From positions 310,001-374,000 of the forward strand of contig JADKJW010000001.1 in the NCBI GenBank assembly GCA_016720835.1: a stretch of 64,000 nucleotides of DNA, in the 5' to 3' direction. The notes below the pieces were generated by a model that was not told the origin of the DNA, made no database searches, and saw only the letters and a program-made list of their open reading frames with translations. Of the stretch, positions 10,036 through 17,706 are shown piece after piece. The position numbers and the translations under genes were made by a program. Positions within the stretch are counted from its first letter, which is position 1; each line of letters starts with the position of its first letter. The DNA is from Ignavibacteria bacterium (GTDB lineage: Bacteria > Bacteroidota > Ignavibacteria > SZUA-365).

Positions 10036-11355
10036 TCAGACGGAGCCGTGATCCGCGTGAAACGCTTTCAGGCGCGCTTCCAGATCGGTCATCTGAGAGG
10101 GGGACACGAGCGACACGCAGGCGCGGATGCCTTCCAACCGCGTGCTGCCGGTGTTCGACAGCGAAATCGCGCTGATGCCGTAGCGGAGGAATTCCTCGAT
10201 CAGCTGCTCGCCGCTCAGGTCCCTGTAGGCCACGGTGAAGTAGAAGCCGTCCGCGATCGGCTCGTTGACATCGGTGTCGTACACGATGCGGAATCCGTTC
10301 TCCAGGAACATGGCCTTCATCACCTTCGCGCGTTCGCCATAGACGCGCACGTCATCGATGAAGCGGTAGCTCCCGTCGTTGACCGCCTTCAGGATTGCCG
10401 TGAGGCCGTACTGGCTCGAGTGCGTGACCCCCGCCGACACCGCGTAGGCCGCCCCGAAGATCAGCGAGTGGCCGAAATTCGCGCGGGTATAGTATCGGAG
10501 CAGACCGTCCGATTCCTCGCCGAACAGCGCGTCGGACACCGCGATCATCCCGATGCGCTGGCCCGCGTAGCTGAACGCCTTGGAACTGGAGATCAGCAGC
10601 ACGTAGCGATCGGTGTACTTCGCGACCGTCGGCTGATAGGGCGGCTGGCCGGGGATGGAGTAGTCCTTGCGGAAATCCATCGTGAAATACGCGAGGTCTT
10701 CCATGACGACGACCCGGTATTTCGTGGCCAGTTCGCCGATGATGCGCAGCTCCTCGTCCGTGAAGCAGATCCATGTCGGATTGTTCGGATTGGAATAGAG
10801 AATGGTGGAGATGTTCCCCGCGGAGAGGATGTTCTCGAGGGCATCCCGGAGCTTCGCGCCCCGGTGTTCGTACACGTCAAGACTTCGCTGCTTGAGACCG
10901 AGAACGGCGAGCTGCTGTTTGTGCACCGGAAACCCGGGATCGAGGAACAGCGTCGTGTCCTTCTCCGGATGCATGCGGCCCGCGACGAGATAGGTCACGA
11001 AGCTTCCCGACGTGGATCCCGTGCACGGGATGCAGCCGCTCGGGTTCACCTCGACGTCCAGAAACAGTTTGACGAAACGCGAGATCTCGGACTTCAATTC
11101 CGGCAGGCCTTCGATGCTCGGGTAGAACGACGCGCATCCCTCGTCAAGCGCCTTCTTCTCGGCCGCGATGCCGATGGCCGACGCGGGCAGGCCCGGAATG
11201 CCCATCTCCATGCGGACGAACTTGACGCCGCTCTCCTTCTCGATGCCGTTGATCAGCGCGCGAATCTCTCGGATCGAGGCGCGTCCGACATTTTTCAGAC
11301 CTGATTCTCCGATTTTCTGCTGGACAAGGGTGCGGTCGATGGGGATGGTGCTCAT
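10036..11355 (-). CDS. PLP-dependent aminotransferase, class I/II
   Basis: A 439-residue fold-type I aminotransferase. Typical features are YPSIEGLPELKSEI (substrate loop), SNPNNPTW near residue 188 with the PLP-ring Asn, EDLAY, and SSSKAFSYAGQRIG near residue 258, in which Lys is the expected Schiff-base residue. A C-terminal Arg for carboxylate binding falls in the IRACVSL segment. The substrate cannot be inferred: the closest pattern is the aspartate/tyrosine aminotransferase superfamily, with an N-terminal extension of about 30 residues. It is monocistronic, lying 103 nt after the terminator-like hairpin of the ccm operon. Confidence 0.85.
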   Translation of the reverse strand: MSTIPIDRTLVQQKIGESGLKNVGRASIREIRALINGIEKESGVKFVRMEMGIPGLPASAIGIAAEKKALDEGCASFYPSIEGLPELKSEISRFVKLFLDVEVNPSGCIPCTGSTSGSFVTYLVAGRMHPEKDTTLFLDPGFPVHKQQLAVLGLKQRSLDVYEHRGAKLRDALENILSAGNISTILYSNPNNPTWICFTDEELRIIGELATKYRVVVMEDLAYFTMDFRKDYSIPGQPPYQPTVAKYTDRYVLLISSSKAFSYAGQRIGMIAVSDALFGEESDGLLRYYTRANFGHSLIFGAAYAVSAGVTHSSQYGLTAILKAVNDGSYRFIDDVRVYGERAKVMKAMFLENGFRIVYDTDVNEPIADGFYFTVAYRDLSGEQLIEEFLRYGISAISLSNTGSTRLEGIRACVSLVSPSQMTDLEARLKAFHADHGSV

Positions 11356-11457
11356 GCTCGGTCCTGGCGCTGTGTCGTGTGGGAGGAGGGCGTGGGAAAG
11401 GGAAAACCGAATGGTGCGGTGAAACTACGATTTTCCCCGACGGCGCACAAAACGAAC

Positions 11458-11487
11458 AGCGCCGTCCTCTCCGATGAGAACGGCGCT
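11458..11487 (-). terminator. Hairpin terminator after ccmF
   Basis: An inverted repeat AGCGCCGT (11458-11465) pairs with ACGGCGCT (11480-11487), with a second inner stem TCTC/GAGA. On the minus strand it is followed by a short T-rich run (GTTCGTTTTG). It lies 22 nt past the ccmF stop and probably ends the ccm transcript. Confidence 0.6.
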
Positions 11488-11508
11488 GAAATCGCGATAG
11501 GTGAACGG

Positions 11509-14193
11509 TCAGTCGACGGAGGTCTTCTCGGTCTCCGCTTCTTCGATCGACGACGCTTCCGTCGACGGAACGTGGCGCACGCTGCCTGGCGGCAGGCCGG
11601 GACGCGACGGCGCCTCGAGGCGTTTCGCGTCGCCCGCGCGCCGGAAACGCGCGATGCCGAAACCGACGACCATCAGAATGATTCCGAGCCAGACGATGCT
11701 GATGAAGGGCTTGACCGAGGCCTCGACCACGAGCGTCTCGCGCAGCGTGGAAGGATCCGGCTTCACCTGCGGATTGCGAAAGCGGATGTCGAGCACCGAC
11801 ATGGCGAGGTCCTCGCGATTCGGCGTCATGCCCTCGATCGCGAGTTCGAGATCGCCGTCCGTCACCGTGGCGGGCACGTTCGTCACCTCGTCGGGACCCT
11901 GGGTGCGCTTGACCGTGACCTGCTGCGGCGCACCGCCGTTCTTCGAAATCTCGAACACGCCGCCGATGGTGAACGCCTGCGCGCCCCGGCTGTTGTTCAT
12001 CTCGAAATCGAGGAAGAGAATGCGGTACGGCCCCGCCTCGATGCTGGCGCCCTTCGTGAGCTGCCGGTACTGCCACCCTTCCGGGTCGGGAGCCATGATC
12101 GCCTGCGGCTCGATGTAGACATCGCGCAACAGGAACTTTGCGATGCCGGGATTGCGCATCCGCTGCTCCTGTCCGCCGTAATTCGAGTTGAACATGATCG
12201 TCTGCACGACGTCAAGTTCCTTGTTGTCCGAATCCGAAAGCTTCACGTTGAAATGAAAGCGTTCACCGTTCCAGAACGGCTCGTACCCGATGTAGGTGAA
12301 GTTGTACCCGAGCGCGGATTTGGTGACGCCCTGCGGCAACTCGATGGACGTTTTCGTGCTCATGTACCCGGAACCGATGATGCCGAGCAGCATGCTCGCG
12401 ATGCCGATATGCGCGACGTACGCGCCCGTGAATTTCGGATTGCCGCGGAGGATCTTGTAGCCGACCTGCCCGTTCACGATGAGACTGAAAAACGAGGACC
12501 AGGCAAGCGCGAGCATCCATGGATGGGTCACGCCGCCGATCAGCCAGACGCCCGCCGTTGCGGCGATGGCGATTCCCGCGGGAAGCAGCGCGCGCTTGAG
12601 CACGTCGCGCCCGTCGTTCTGCACCCACTTGAGCAGCAGGGCGAATGCGGCGAGGCCCGCGAGGAGAACGCCCAGGGGAAGGCCCATGCTGTCGTAGAAC
12701 GCGGGCTCCACCGTGTTCCCCAGCTTCGCATCGGACCCGGCGGATACCAGCATGTCGTTGATGCCGCCGGTGATGCTCTGCGGAATGATCGGAAGCGATG
12801 TGCCGAGAAGGACAATGATGGTGAGCACGCCGAGCGTGGCGGAACCGAAGCCGAGGAAGGTCTCGCGCGACATGAGTTTGAAACTCGTGAAGCTCTTCTC
12901 GCTGTGCAGCCTTCCGGTGATCGTGTACCCGATCAGCGCGAGTTTGAACAGCAGCGCCGGAATCCACAGCACTGCCAGGATGTTGAGAAGGTGCGCGATG
13001 CCCAGCAGCGGGTACATCACCACGGCCAGCACGCCCGATCCCGATTCGATGGTCTCCGTGAACACCGGGACGAGATCGCCCGCGACCGTCGCGAAAATCG
13101 GGATCGACGGGAAAATCGCGATCAGATACACCATCGCGAGCAGCGTCCCGCCCTTCACGCGCTCCGCGAGCGACACGCCGACCCGCGTGAAACGGATGAA
13201 GAGCAGCGCGATGCCGAGGTCGATGAACACGAACATGAACAGCACGAGCAGCGTGAACGCGAAACGGCCGGGATCGACAAAGGAATGCACGGACGCGTCA
13301 CCGAGCACGCCGGAACGGGTCAGAAAGGTGGAGTACAGCACGAGGACGAAGCTGAGACTGGCAAGAAGGAAATTGGTCATCACCAATCCCTTCGTGCGCT
13401 TCTGCGTCAGCATGGTGTGCACGAGCGCGACGGAAACGATCCACGGAATCAGCGACGAATTTTCGACGGGATCCCATCCCCACCATCCGCCCCATCCGAG
13501 CGTTTCGTAGGCCCAGAATCCGCCGAGCGCGATGCCGAGTCCGAGCACCATTGCGCCTCCGACGACCCATGGCAGGGATCCGGTGACCCAGTCCTGATAC
13601 TTCTTCTGCATCAGCGCCGCCATGCCGAGGGCGAACGGGGGCGTCATGGCCGCGAAACCGAGGAAGAGGATCGGCGGATGGATCTGCATCCAGAAGTTCT
13701 GCAGGAGCGGATTGAGACCCTTGCCATCCAGCGGGATGGTCGGACTGTCTATCGGGGCAAACGGGTTTTTCACCACGAGCAGCAGCATGAGAAACCCGAG
13801 GATGGTCGCGTACATCCCCATCACTTCGCGTTCGTTGTTGTGCTTCTGCGAATAGGCCATCAGCACGATGCCGATCACGGCCACCATGAAGGTCCAGAGC
13901 AGGAAGCTCCCCTCCTGGCCGGCGTAGAACGTGGACATCAACAGCCCGAAGGGGAGATCGCGCGCACTGTATGCCCAGACGTAGTGGAACTGGAACTGAT
14001 GGGTGATGATCAGCGTGAGCAGCGCGGCGGATGCGACGAAGATGCTCGTCGTCGTGAGGTGAAACCCCACCCGCGCGAGTGGAAGCAACCCTTCCCGGCG
14101 CAAACTCAGGAAAAACGCGAAGGCGGCCGCGCTCGTCGCCACGAAACCGGCGATGATCGCGAACCGCCCGATGAATCCGACGGCATCAAGCAT
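11509..14193 (-). CDS. ccmF: Cytochrome c maturation protein CcmF (haem lyase subunit), long form
   Basis: An 894-residue polytopic membrane protein of the haem-handling CcmF/CcmC/CcsA superfamily. It carries the tryptophan-rich WWD signature GWGGWWGWDPVENSS around residues 230-245, periplasmic His in FWMQIHPP and LVHTMLTQ, and many membrane segments. CcmF attaches haem delivered by CcmE to the CXXCH Cys pairs of apocytochrome c. E. coli CcmF has about 650 residues; the extra length here is a large C-terminal periplasmic beta-rich domain (about 610-850), a final membrane helix and an acidic tail. No ccmH or ccmG follows. It is the last gene of the operon. Confidence 0.94.
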   Translation of the reverse strand: MLDAVGFIGRFAIIAGFVATSAAAFAFFLSLRREGLLPLARVGFHLTTTSIFVASAALLTLIITHQFQFHYVWAYSARDLPFGLLMSTFYAGQEGSFLLWTFMVAVIGIVLMAYSQKHNNEREVMGMYATILGFLMLLLVVKNPFAPIDSPTIPLDGKGLNPLLQNFWMQIHPPILFLGFAAMTPPFALGMAALMQKKYQDWVTGSLPWVVGGAMVLGLGIALGGFWAYETLGWGGWWGWDPVENSSLIPWIVSVALVHTMLTQKRTKGLVMTNFLLASLSFVLVLYSTFLTRSGVLGDASVHSFVDPGRFAFTLLVLFMFVFIDLGIALLFIRFTRVGVSLAERVKGGTLLAMVYLIAIFPSIPIFATVAGDLVPVFTETIESGSGVLAVVMYPLLGIAHLLNILAVLWIPALLFKLALIGYTITGRLHSEKSFTSFKLMSRETFLGFGSATLGVLTIIVLLGTSLPIIPQSITGGINDMLVSAGSDAKLGNTVEPAFYDSMGLPLGVLLAGLAAFALLLKWVQNDGRDVLKRALLPAGIAIAATAGVWLIGGVTHPWMLALAWSSFFSLIVNGQVGYKILRGNPKFTGAYVAHIGIASMLLGIIGSGYMSTKTSIELPQGVTKSALGYNFTYIGYEPFWNGERFHFNVKLSDSDNKELDVVQTIMFNSNYGGQEQRMRNPGIAKFLLRDVYIEPQAIMAPDPEGWQYRQLTKGASIEAGPYRILFLDFEMNNSRGAQAFTIGGVFEISKNGGAPQQVTVKRTQGPDEVTNVPATVTDGDLELAIEGMTPNREDLAMSVLDIRFRNPQVKPDPSTLRETLVVEASVKPFISIVWLGIILMVVGFGIARFRRAGDAKRLEAPSRPGLPPGSVRHVPSTEASSIEEAETEKTSVD

Positions 14194-14235
14194 TGTGAGA
14201 AATCCTTTCTTCCCGGAGGAAAAAGAAACGAGGTA

Positions 14236-14643
14236 CTACAGGGATGTTTTTTGTTGTCCGCCCGTGTGCTTCTCGGCGGGTTCTCCCTCGTATTTGGAGG
14301 GACATTTCGTGAGCACGTCGCTCGCATGAAAGCAGCCGTCCTTGTACCGGCCCTTCGCGACGACGCTCGTGGCGATCTCGAAATTATTCGGCTTGGCGCC
14401 GGTCAGGACCACCTTGGCCACGCGGTTTTCCTCGTCGCGAATGAAGAACGTGAAGGTGTTCGCCTTCATGTCGTACTGGCTGTCCATTTCACGCACCACC
14501 TTGCCGGTGACCTGGACCTTCCTGCCCGAGTTCTCCGCCTTCGATATCGTGGCGTACTCGATGGAACTGTTCAGGAAGGAGTAGCCGCCGATCGCAAGGA
14601 ACGTCACCACGATCACTCCGCCGATCAGATACCTTTTTTTCAT
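14236..14643 (-). CDS. ccmE: Cytochrome c haem chaperone CcmE, cysteine (CxxxY) type
   Basis: This is a protein of 135 residues with one N-terminal membrane anchor (about 5-24) and a periplasmic OB-fold domain (about 40-115). CcmE receives haem from CcmC and carries it to CcmF. In the common form the covalent haem ligand is the His in an HDE(N)Y motif. Here the corresponding site reads C114-P-S-K-Y118, the CxxxY form reported from archaea and some sulfate reducers, where the Cys binds haem. It sits between ccmD and ccmF. The tail after Tyr118 is short and hydrophilic. Confidence 0.92.
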   Translation of the reverse strand: MKKRYLIGGVIVVTFLAIGGYSFLNSSIEYATISKAENSGRKVQVTGKVVREMDSQYDMKANTFTFFIRDEENRVAKVVLTGAKPNNFEIATSVVAKGRYKDGCFHASDVLTKCPSKYEGEPAEKHTGGQQKTSL

Positions 14644-14662
14644 GGCCGCACCTTTTCCATTA

Positions 14663-14791
14663 TTATTTTTTGCTCTCCAGCTTTCGCACCTGACCGTCGA
14701 TGCGGAGCAGGTACAAAAAGACGCCCGACCAGACCATCAGGACGATGGTCATCACGACATAGATGGAGTTCTGTTCAAGGAATTCGTACAT
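14663..14791 (-). CDS. ccmD: Small membrane protein CcmD-like (42 residues)
   Basis: This short ORF lies between ccmC and ccmE. It runs from ATG at 14791 to TAA at 14663-14665 and encodes 42 residues: a short acidic N-terminus (MYEFLEQNS), one hydrophobic helix (about residues 10-29) and a basic tail containing LRIDGQVRKLESKK. Size, topology, the basic juxtamembrane end and position all match CcmD, which in System I helps release holo-CcmE from the CcmABC complex. CcmD sequences are poorly conserved, so the call rests mainly on context. Confidence 0.72.
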   Translation of the reverse strand: MYEFLEQNSIYVVMTIVLMVWSGVFLYLLRIDGQVRKLESKK

Positions 14792-14838
14792 ATCGTATCC
14801 GAGTATAGTGAAAAATTCCGTTCAAGAAAAGGCGAACT

Positions 14839-15795
14839 TCATGCTCCATCCGCCTTGCGCATCGCGAGGCGGGTGACCGACACACGAAGCCGCATGAGCC
14901 AGGCGTAAAGCACGATGTGGCCGAGGAGCATGGAATAGAGCACAATGCGCATCGTTGCGTTCATTCCCCCCGAACTGACGACGGGACCGGAATTGGTGTC
15001 GTCCGCCGATCCGGGATGAAGACCCGGGAGGATGCGGGGCATGATGAAGATGAAAAACGGGACGGTGACGAAGGCGAGAATGCCGTACACCGCCGACAGG
15101 CTCGCTCTCTTCTCCTCGATGTCGAGCGCCGAACGCAGCGCGAAATAAGCGCCGTAGACGAGCAGAAGGACAAAAATCGATGTTTCGCGAGGATCCCAGT
15201 TCCAGAACGATCCCCAGTTGAATTTTGCCCAGACGGAGCCCGTTGTAGTCGCGAGGATGCAGAAGAGGAGGCCGAGACCGGCTGAAATGGCGGATTTGGC
15301 ATCGTCCTCGAGGTCTTTCTTGCGCAGGTACCTGATACCGTACCACATCGAGACCAGAAACGCGATCACGGTCATCCACGACACCGGAACGTGAAAGAGA
15401 ATGATTTTTGCGCGCTCCTCGAGCCCGGGGATGAACGGGAACGTCATGCCCGGATTCGTTGAAAGCACTTTCGACACGATGACGCGATGCGCCGCCGCAT
15501 CGTAACGGCCCTGCACGATGTAGCCCGTCGCAGCGTCGAAATCGGAAGGGTTGGATGCAAACGCGAAATCGGCCGAACGGCCCTGCGCGTCGATGCCCCG
15601 CATCACGAACGCCGCACCATCGGCTCCGACGGCGGCAGTCGACTTGTCGGCGATCTCGAACTTGACAGGTATTTCCTTTGCGGAACCCATCTGTCCCATC
15701 ATCGCGACATCGCCAAGCGTTCCCGCGATCGGGGTGAGTATTCCGATGGCGCTGAACGCGGCTATCCAGAAAAAGAGGAGCAGTTTCCACCACAT
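14839..15795 (-). CDS. ccmC: Haem exporter CcmC with an inserted CcmE-like domain
   Basis: 318 residues from the ATG at 15795, which has GAAGGA upstream; an ATG at 15837 would add 14 residues and overlap ccmB. CcmC loads haem on CcmE at the outer face of the inner membrane. The core is intact: the WWD motif WGSFWNWDPRET (194-204) and the two periplasmic haem-ligand His, H135 in FHVPVSW and H260 in PGLHPG. The oddity is the loop after the first helix. Residues about 38-115 resemble the OB domain of the adjacent CcmE (FVMRGIDAQGR versus FFIRDEENR; FDAATGYIVQGRY versus FEIATSVVAKGRY) but lack the haem-binding Cys, which aligns with STNP. Confidence 0.92.
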   Translation of the reverse strand: MWWKLLLFFWIAAFSAIGILTPIAGTLGDVAMMGQMGSAKEIPVKFEIADKSTAAVGADGAAFVMRGIDAQGRSADFAFASNPSDFDAATGYIVQGRYDAAAHRVIVSKVLSTNPGMTFPFIPGLEERAKIILFHVPVSWMTVIAFLVSMWYGIRYLRKKDLEDDAKSAISAGLGLLFCILATTTGSVWAKFNWGSFWNWDPRETSIFVLLLVYGAYFALRSALDIEEKRASLSAVYGILAFVTVPFFIFIMPRILPGLHPGSADDTNSGPVVSSGGMNATMRIVLYSMLLGHIVLYAWLMRLRVSVTRLAMRKADGA

Positions 15796-15814
15796 GATCG
15801 GCGTATCCTTCGTG

Positions 15815-16495
15815 TTAATCTTTCCACACATGTTCAAACAGCAGTATCGACGCGGTGACCACCACCACGATGTACGAACCGAGAAGCTGCAGGTCGGCCC
15901 ACGCGCTTGTCCATGCCTGCTCCTCCATCGCGATCTTCGTGGCGGAAATGCCCGACATCAGGAGAGGCAATAATATGGGAAACGACAATACCGGAAATAA
16001 CGTGCCCTTCGTGTTCGCGCGGGCGATGATCGCCGCGATGATGGTCGTGGCGGAGGAGACCGCGACGCCGCCGAGCAGGACCACCGTCCAGAACAATCCG
16101 GGTTGCGCGGGCGTAAAATCGGGGATGAAGAGGAGGAACAGCAGGACAATGAACGAGTTCAGCAGCAGCGTGAGCGCGGTGTTGAACAGCAACTTCCCGA
16201 TATAGACCGAGACGGGCGTTGCGAGCAATTGCAGGGTCAGTGTCGTGCCGCGCTCCTCCTCGGCAACGAAGGACCTCGCGAGGCCGCTCATGGCCGCAAA
16301 AAACATCACCACCCACAGCAGCCCGGCATGCACGGAGCGGGCGACCGTTTCTCCCGCGAGGGAGAACAGGATGACCGAGAGGGTCACCACCACGAACATC
16401 AGCAGCGCATTCACGGCATAGCGCGTGCGCAGTTCGCTTCTGACGTCCTTGCCCAATATGGCGATGATGCTGCGCATCACGTCGGTGGTATTCAC
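15815..16495 (-). CDS. ccmB: Haem exporter membrane subunit CcmB
   Basis: A 226-residue integral membrane protein with six predicted helices. It is the permease partner of the ATPase CcmA in the complex that releases haem-bound CcmE. The family pattern is visible: an N-terminal cytoplasmic stretch LGKDVRSELRTRYAVNALLMF, then FVAEEERGTTLTLQLLATP near residues 76-94, where CcmB contacts the ATPase. The stop is 19 nt before the chosen ccmC start. A lone receiver-domain gene separates it from ccmA. Confidence 0.93.
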   Translation of the reverse strand: MNTTDVMRSIIAILGKDVRSELRTRYAVNALLMFVVVTLSVILFSLAGETVARSVHAGLLWVVMFFAAMSGLARSFVAEEERGTTLTLQLLATPVSVYIGKLLFNTALTLLLNSFIVLLFLLFIPDFTPAQPGLFWTVVLLGGVAVSSATTIIAAIIARANTKGTLFPVLSFPILLPLLMSGISATKIAMEEQAWTSAWADLQLLGSYIVVVVTASILLFEHVWKD

Positions 16496-16577
16496 GGCAC
16501 ACGCGCGGTTGTGAAACGGGAACCTGCGATCCGCGCGAGAGCGCGGAGCACAGTTTGCAAATATACGGAAAAGGCGA
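16496..16577 (-). promoter_or_regulatory. Gap with hairpin and possible ccmB promoter
   Basis: This 82-nt gap contains a hairpin CCGCGC-GAGA-GCGCGG (16531-16546). It also holds TATATTTG on the minus strand (16558-16565), which fits the Bacteroidota -7 element TAnnTTTG. No TTTG lies 19 nt upstream, so a promoter is only suggested. It could uncouple ccmB-F expression from ccmA and the receiver gene. Confidence 0.3.
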
Positions 16578-17072
16578 TCAGCGCCCGATATATTTTTCGA
16601 TCAAACGAAGCAGCTGGTCCCGCTGGAAGGGCTTGGAAATATAATCGGTGCAGCCGGCGTCGATACTTTTCTGGCGGTCGGCCGGAAATGCGTGCGCGGT
16701 CAACGCGATGATCGGAAGCTCGGCGTGGGCGTCCGAATCCCGGATGATGCGCGTGAGCTGCAGCCCGTCGATGTCGCCATGCAACGAGATGTCCATCAGC
16801 ACGAGATTGATTGCGACCGATTTCAGTTTTTCCCACGCGTCCTTCGCGCTTGAACTGACTTCGACGCCATAGTTCTTCGAGAGCAGGATCTTCATGTACT
16901 GCTGACTCTGAATATCGTCTTCGACCACGAGCACCGTCTTGCGGCGCTCCTCGTGTTTCGGCGTCGGGATGGTCGAGGCAGGCCCTTCGGGCAGGGACAT
17001 GCCGTCGCCGGCGTCGGGCGGGGAGAACGTGTTCATCATGCTTGAAAGACTGGTGTTGATGGGACTGGACAT
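16578..17072 (-). CDS. Stand-alone response regulator receiver protein
   Basis: 164 residues. A Pro/Ser-rich N-terminal tail of about 44 residues is followed by one CheY-like receiver domain (about 46-162). The acidic pocket (EDD 51-53), the phospho-acceptor Asp94 in LVLMDISL, Thr125 and Lys147 in ISKPF are all present, so phosphorylation is expected. There is no output domain. It sits between ccmA (7 nt away) and ccmB in the cytochrome maturation operon; no histidine kinase is nearby. The pattern resembles the Cyanobacteria/Bacteroidota single-receiver proteins that follow hybrid kinases. Its role in the operon is unknown. Confidence 0.9.
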   Translation of the reverse strand: MSSPINTSLSSMMNTFSPPDAGDGMSLPEGPASTIPTPKHEERRKTVLVVEDDIQSQQYMKILLSKNYGVEVSSSAKDAWEKLKSVAINLVLMDISLHGDIDGLQLTRIIRDSDAHAELPIIALTAHAFPADRQKSIDAGCTDYISKPFQRDQLLRLIEKYIGR

Positions 17073-17079
17073 GTTGCCG

Positions 17080-17703
17080 TCAGGCGCCGGAGGAGACCGC
17101 CTGCACGCGATCGCACTGCGCGATATCGGACTGGTCGTTGGTCGCGATGATCACGCAGCCACGCTCTCGCTGCTCCCGGATGATCGCATGGACGGTTGCG
17201 ACCCCGTCGCTGTCGAGGTTCGAGATCGGCTCATCGAACAGCAGCACGGGCGGACGATGCAGGATCGCGAACGCGAGCTTCAATCGCTGCTTCATACCCG
17301 AGGAGAACGCCCGGACGGGATCCTCCCGGTCGGTCGGCAATCCGACGCGTTCCAGCAGCGCGGAGGCCGCGCTGTCCGGACACGGAATCCCGCGCACGCC
17401 GGCGAACAGGCGGATGTTTTCCGCCGCGGAGAACTCGTCGAACAGCATCAGGTACGGCGCGACGAAGCCGATGGAGCGGAACAGAAGTTCCGGCGGGACG
17501 GCGACCCCGTCGAGTTCGTAGGCGACCGATCCGCGCGAGGGGGTCAGCACGCCCGCGATGATCTTCAGCAGGGTCGACTTCCCCGACCCGTTTCTTCCCA
17601 CGATGCCGAATACTTCGCCGGCGCGCACTTCGAAGGACACATCCGCGAACACCGGCCTGCGGTTGAAATGTTTGGCGACGGACGCCACTTTCACGGTCAG
17701 CAT
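17080..17703 (-). CDS. ccmA: Haem ABC exporter ATP-binding protein CcmA
   Basis: A 207-residue ABC ATPase. Walker A is GRNGSGKST (36-44), the signature region is FSSGMKQRLKLA (an SSGMKQR variant typical of CcmA), and Walker B is VLLFDEPISNLD. With CcmB it uses ATP to release holo-CcmE from CcmC/CcmD. It is the first recognised gene of the ccm operon, 3 nt after the preceding secreted-protease gene stop in genomic order, i.e. upstream genes 17707-23532 may read into it. Confidence 0.9.
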   Translation of the reverse strand: MLTVKVASVAKHFNRRPVFADVSFEVRAGEVFGIVGRNGSGKSTLLKIIAGVLTPSRGSVAYELDGVAVPPELLFRSIGFVAPYLMLFDEFSAAENIRLFAGVRGIPCPDSAASALLERVGLPTDREDPVRAFSSGMKQRLKLAFAILHRPPVLLFDEPISNLDSDGVATVHAIIREQRERGCVIIATNDQSDIAQCDRVQAVSSGA

Positions 17704-17706
17704 GCG

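Noticed and set aside
11377..14808. A 1143-codon open frame on the plus strand opposite ccmF
   Set aside because: It is His/Arg/Glu-rich shadow sequence caused by high GC. The minus strand encodes clear CcmF and CcmE. The same applies to long plus-strand frames at 5136-7562 and 33211-36150.
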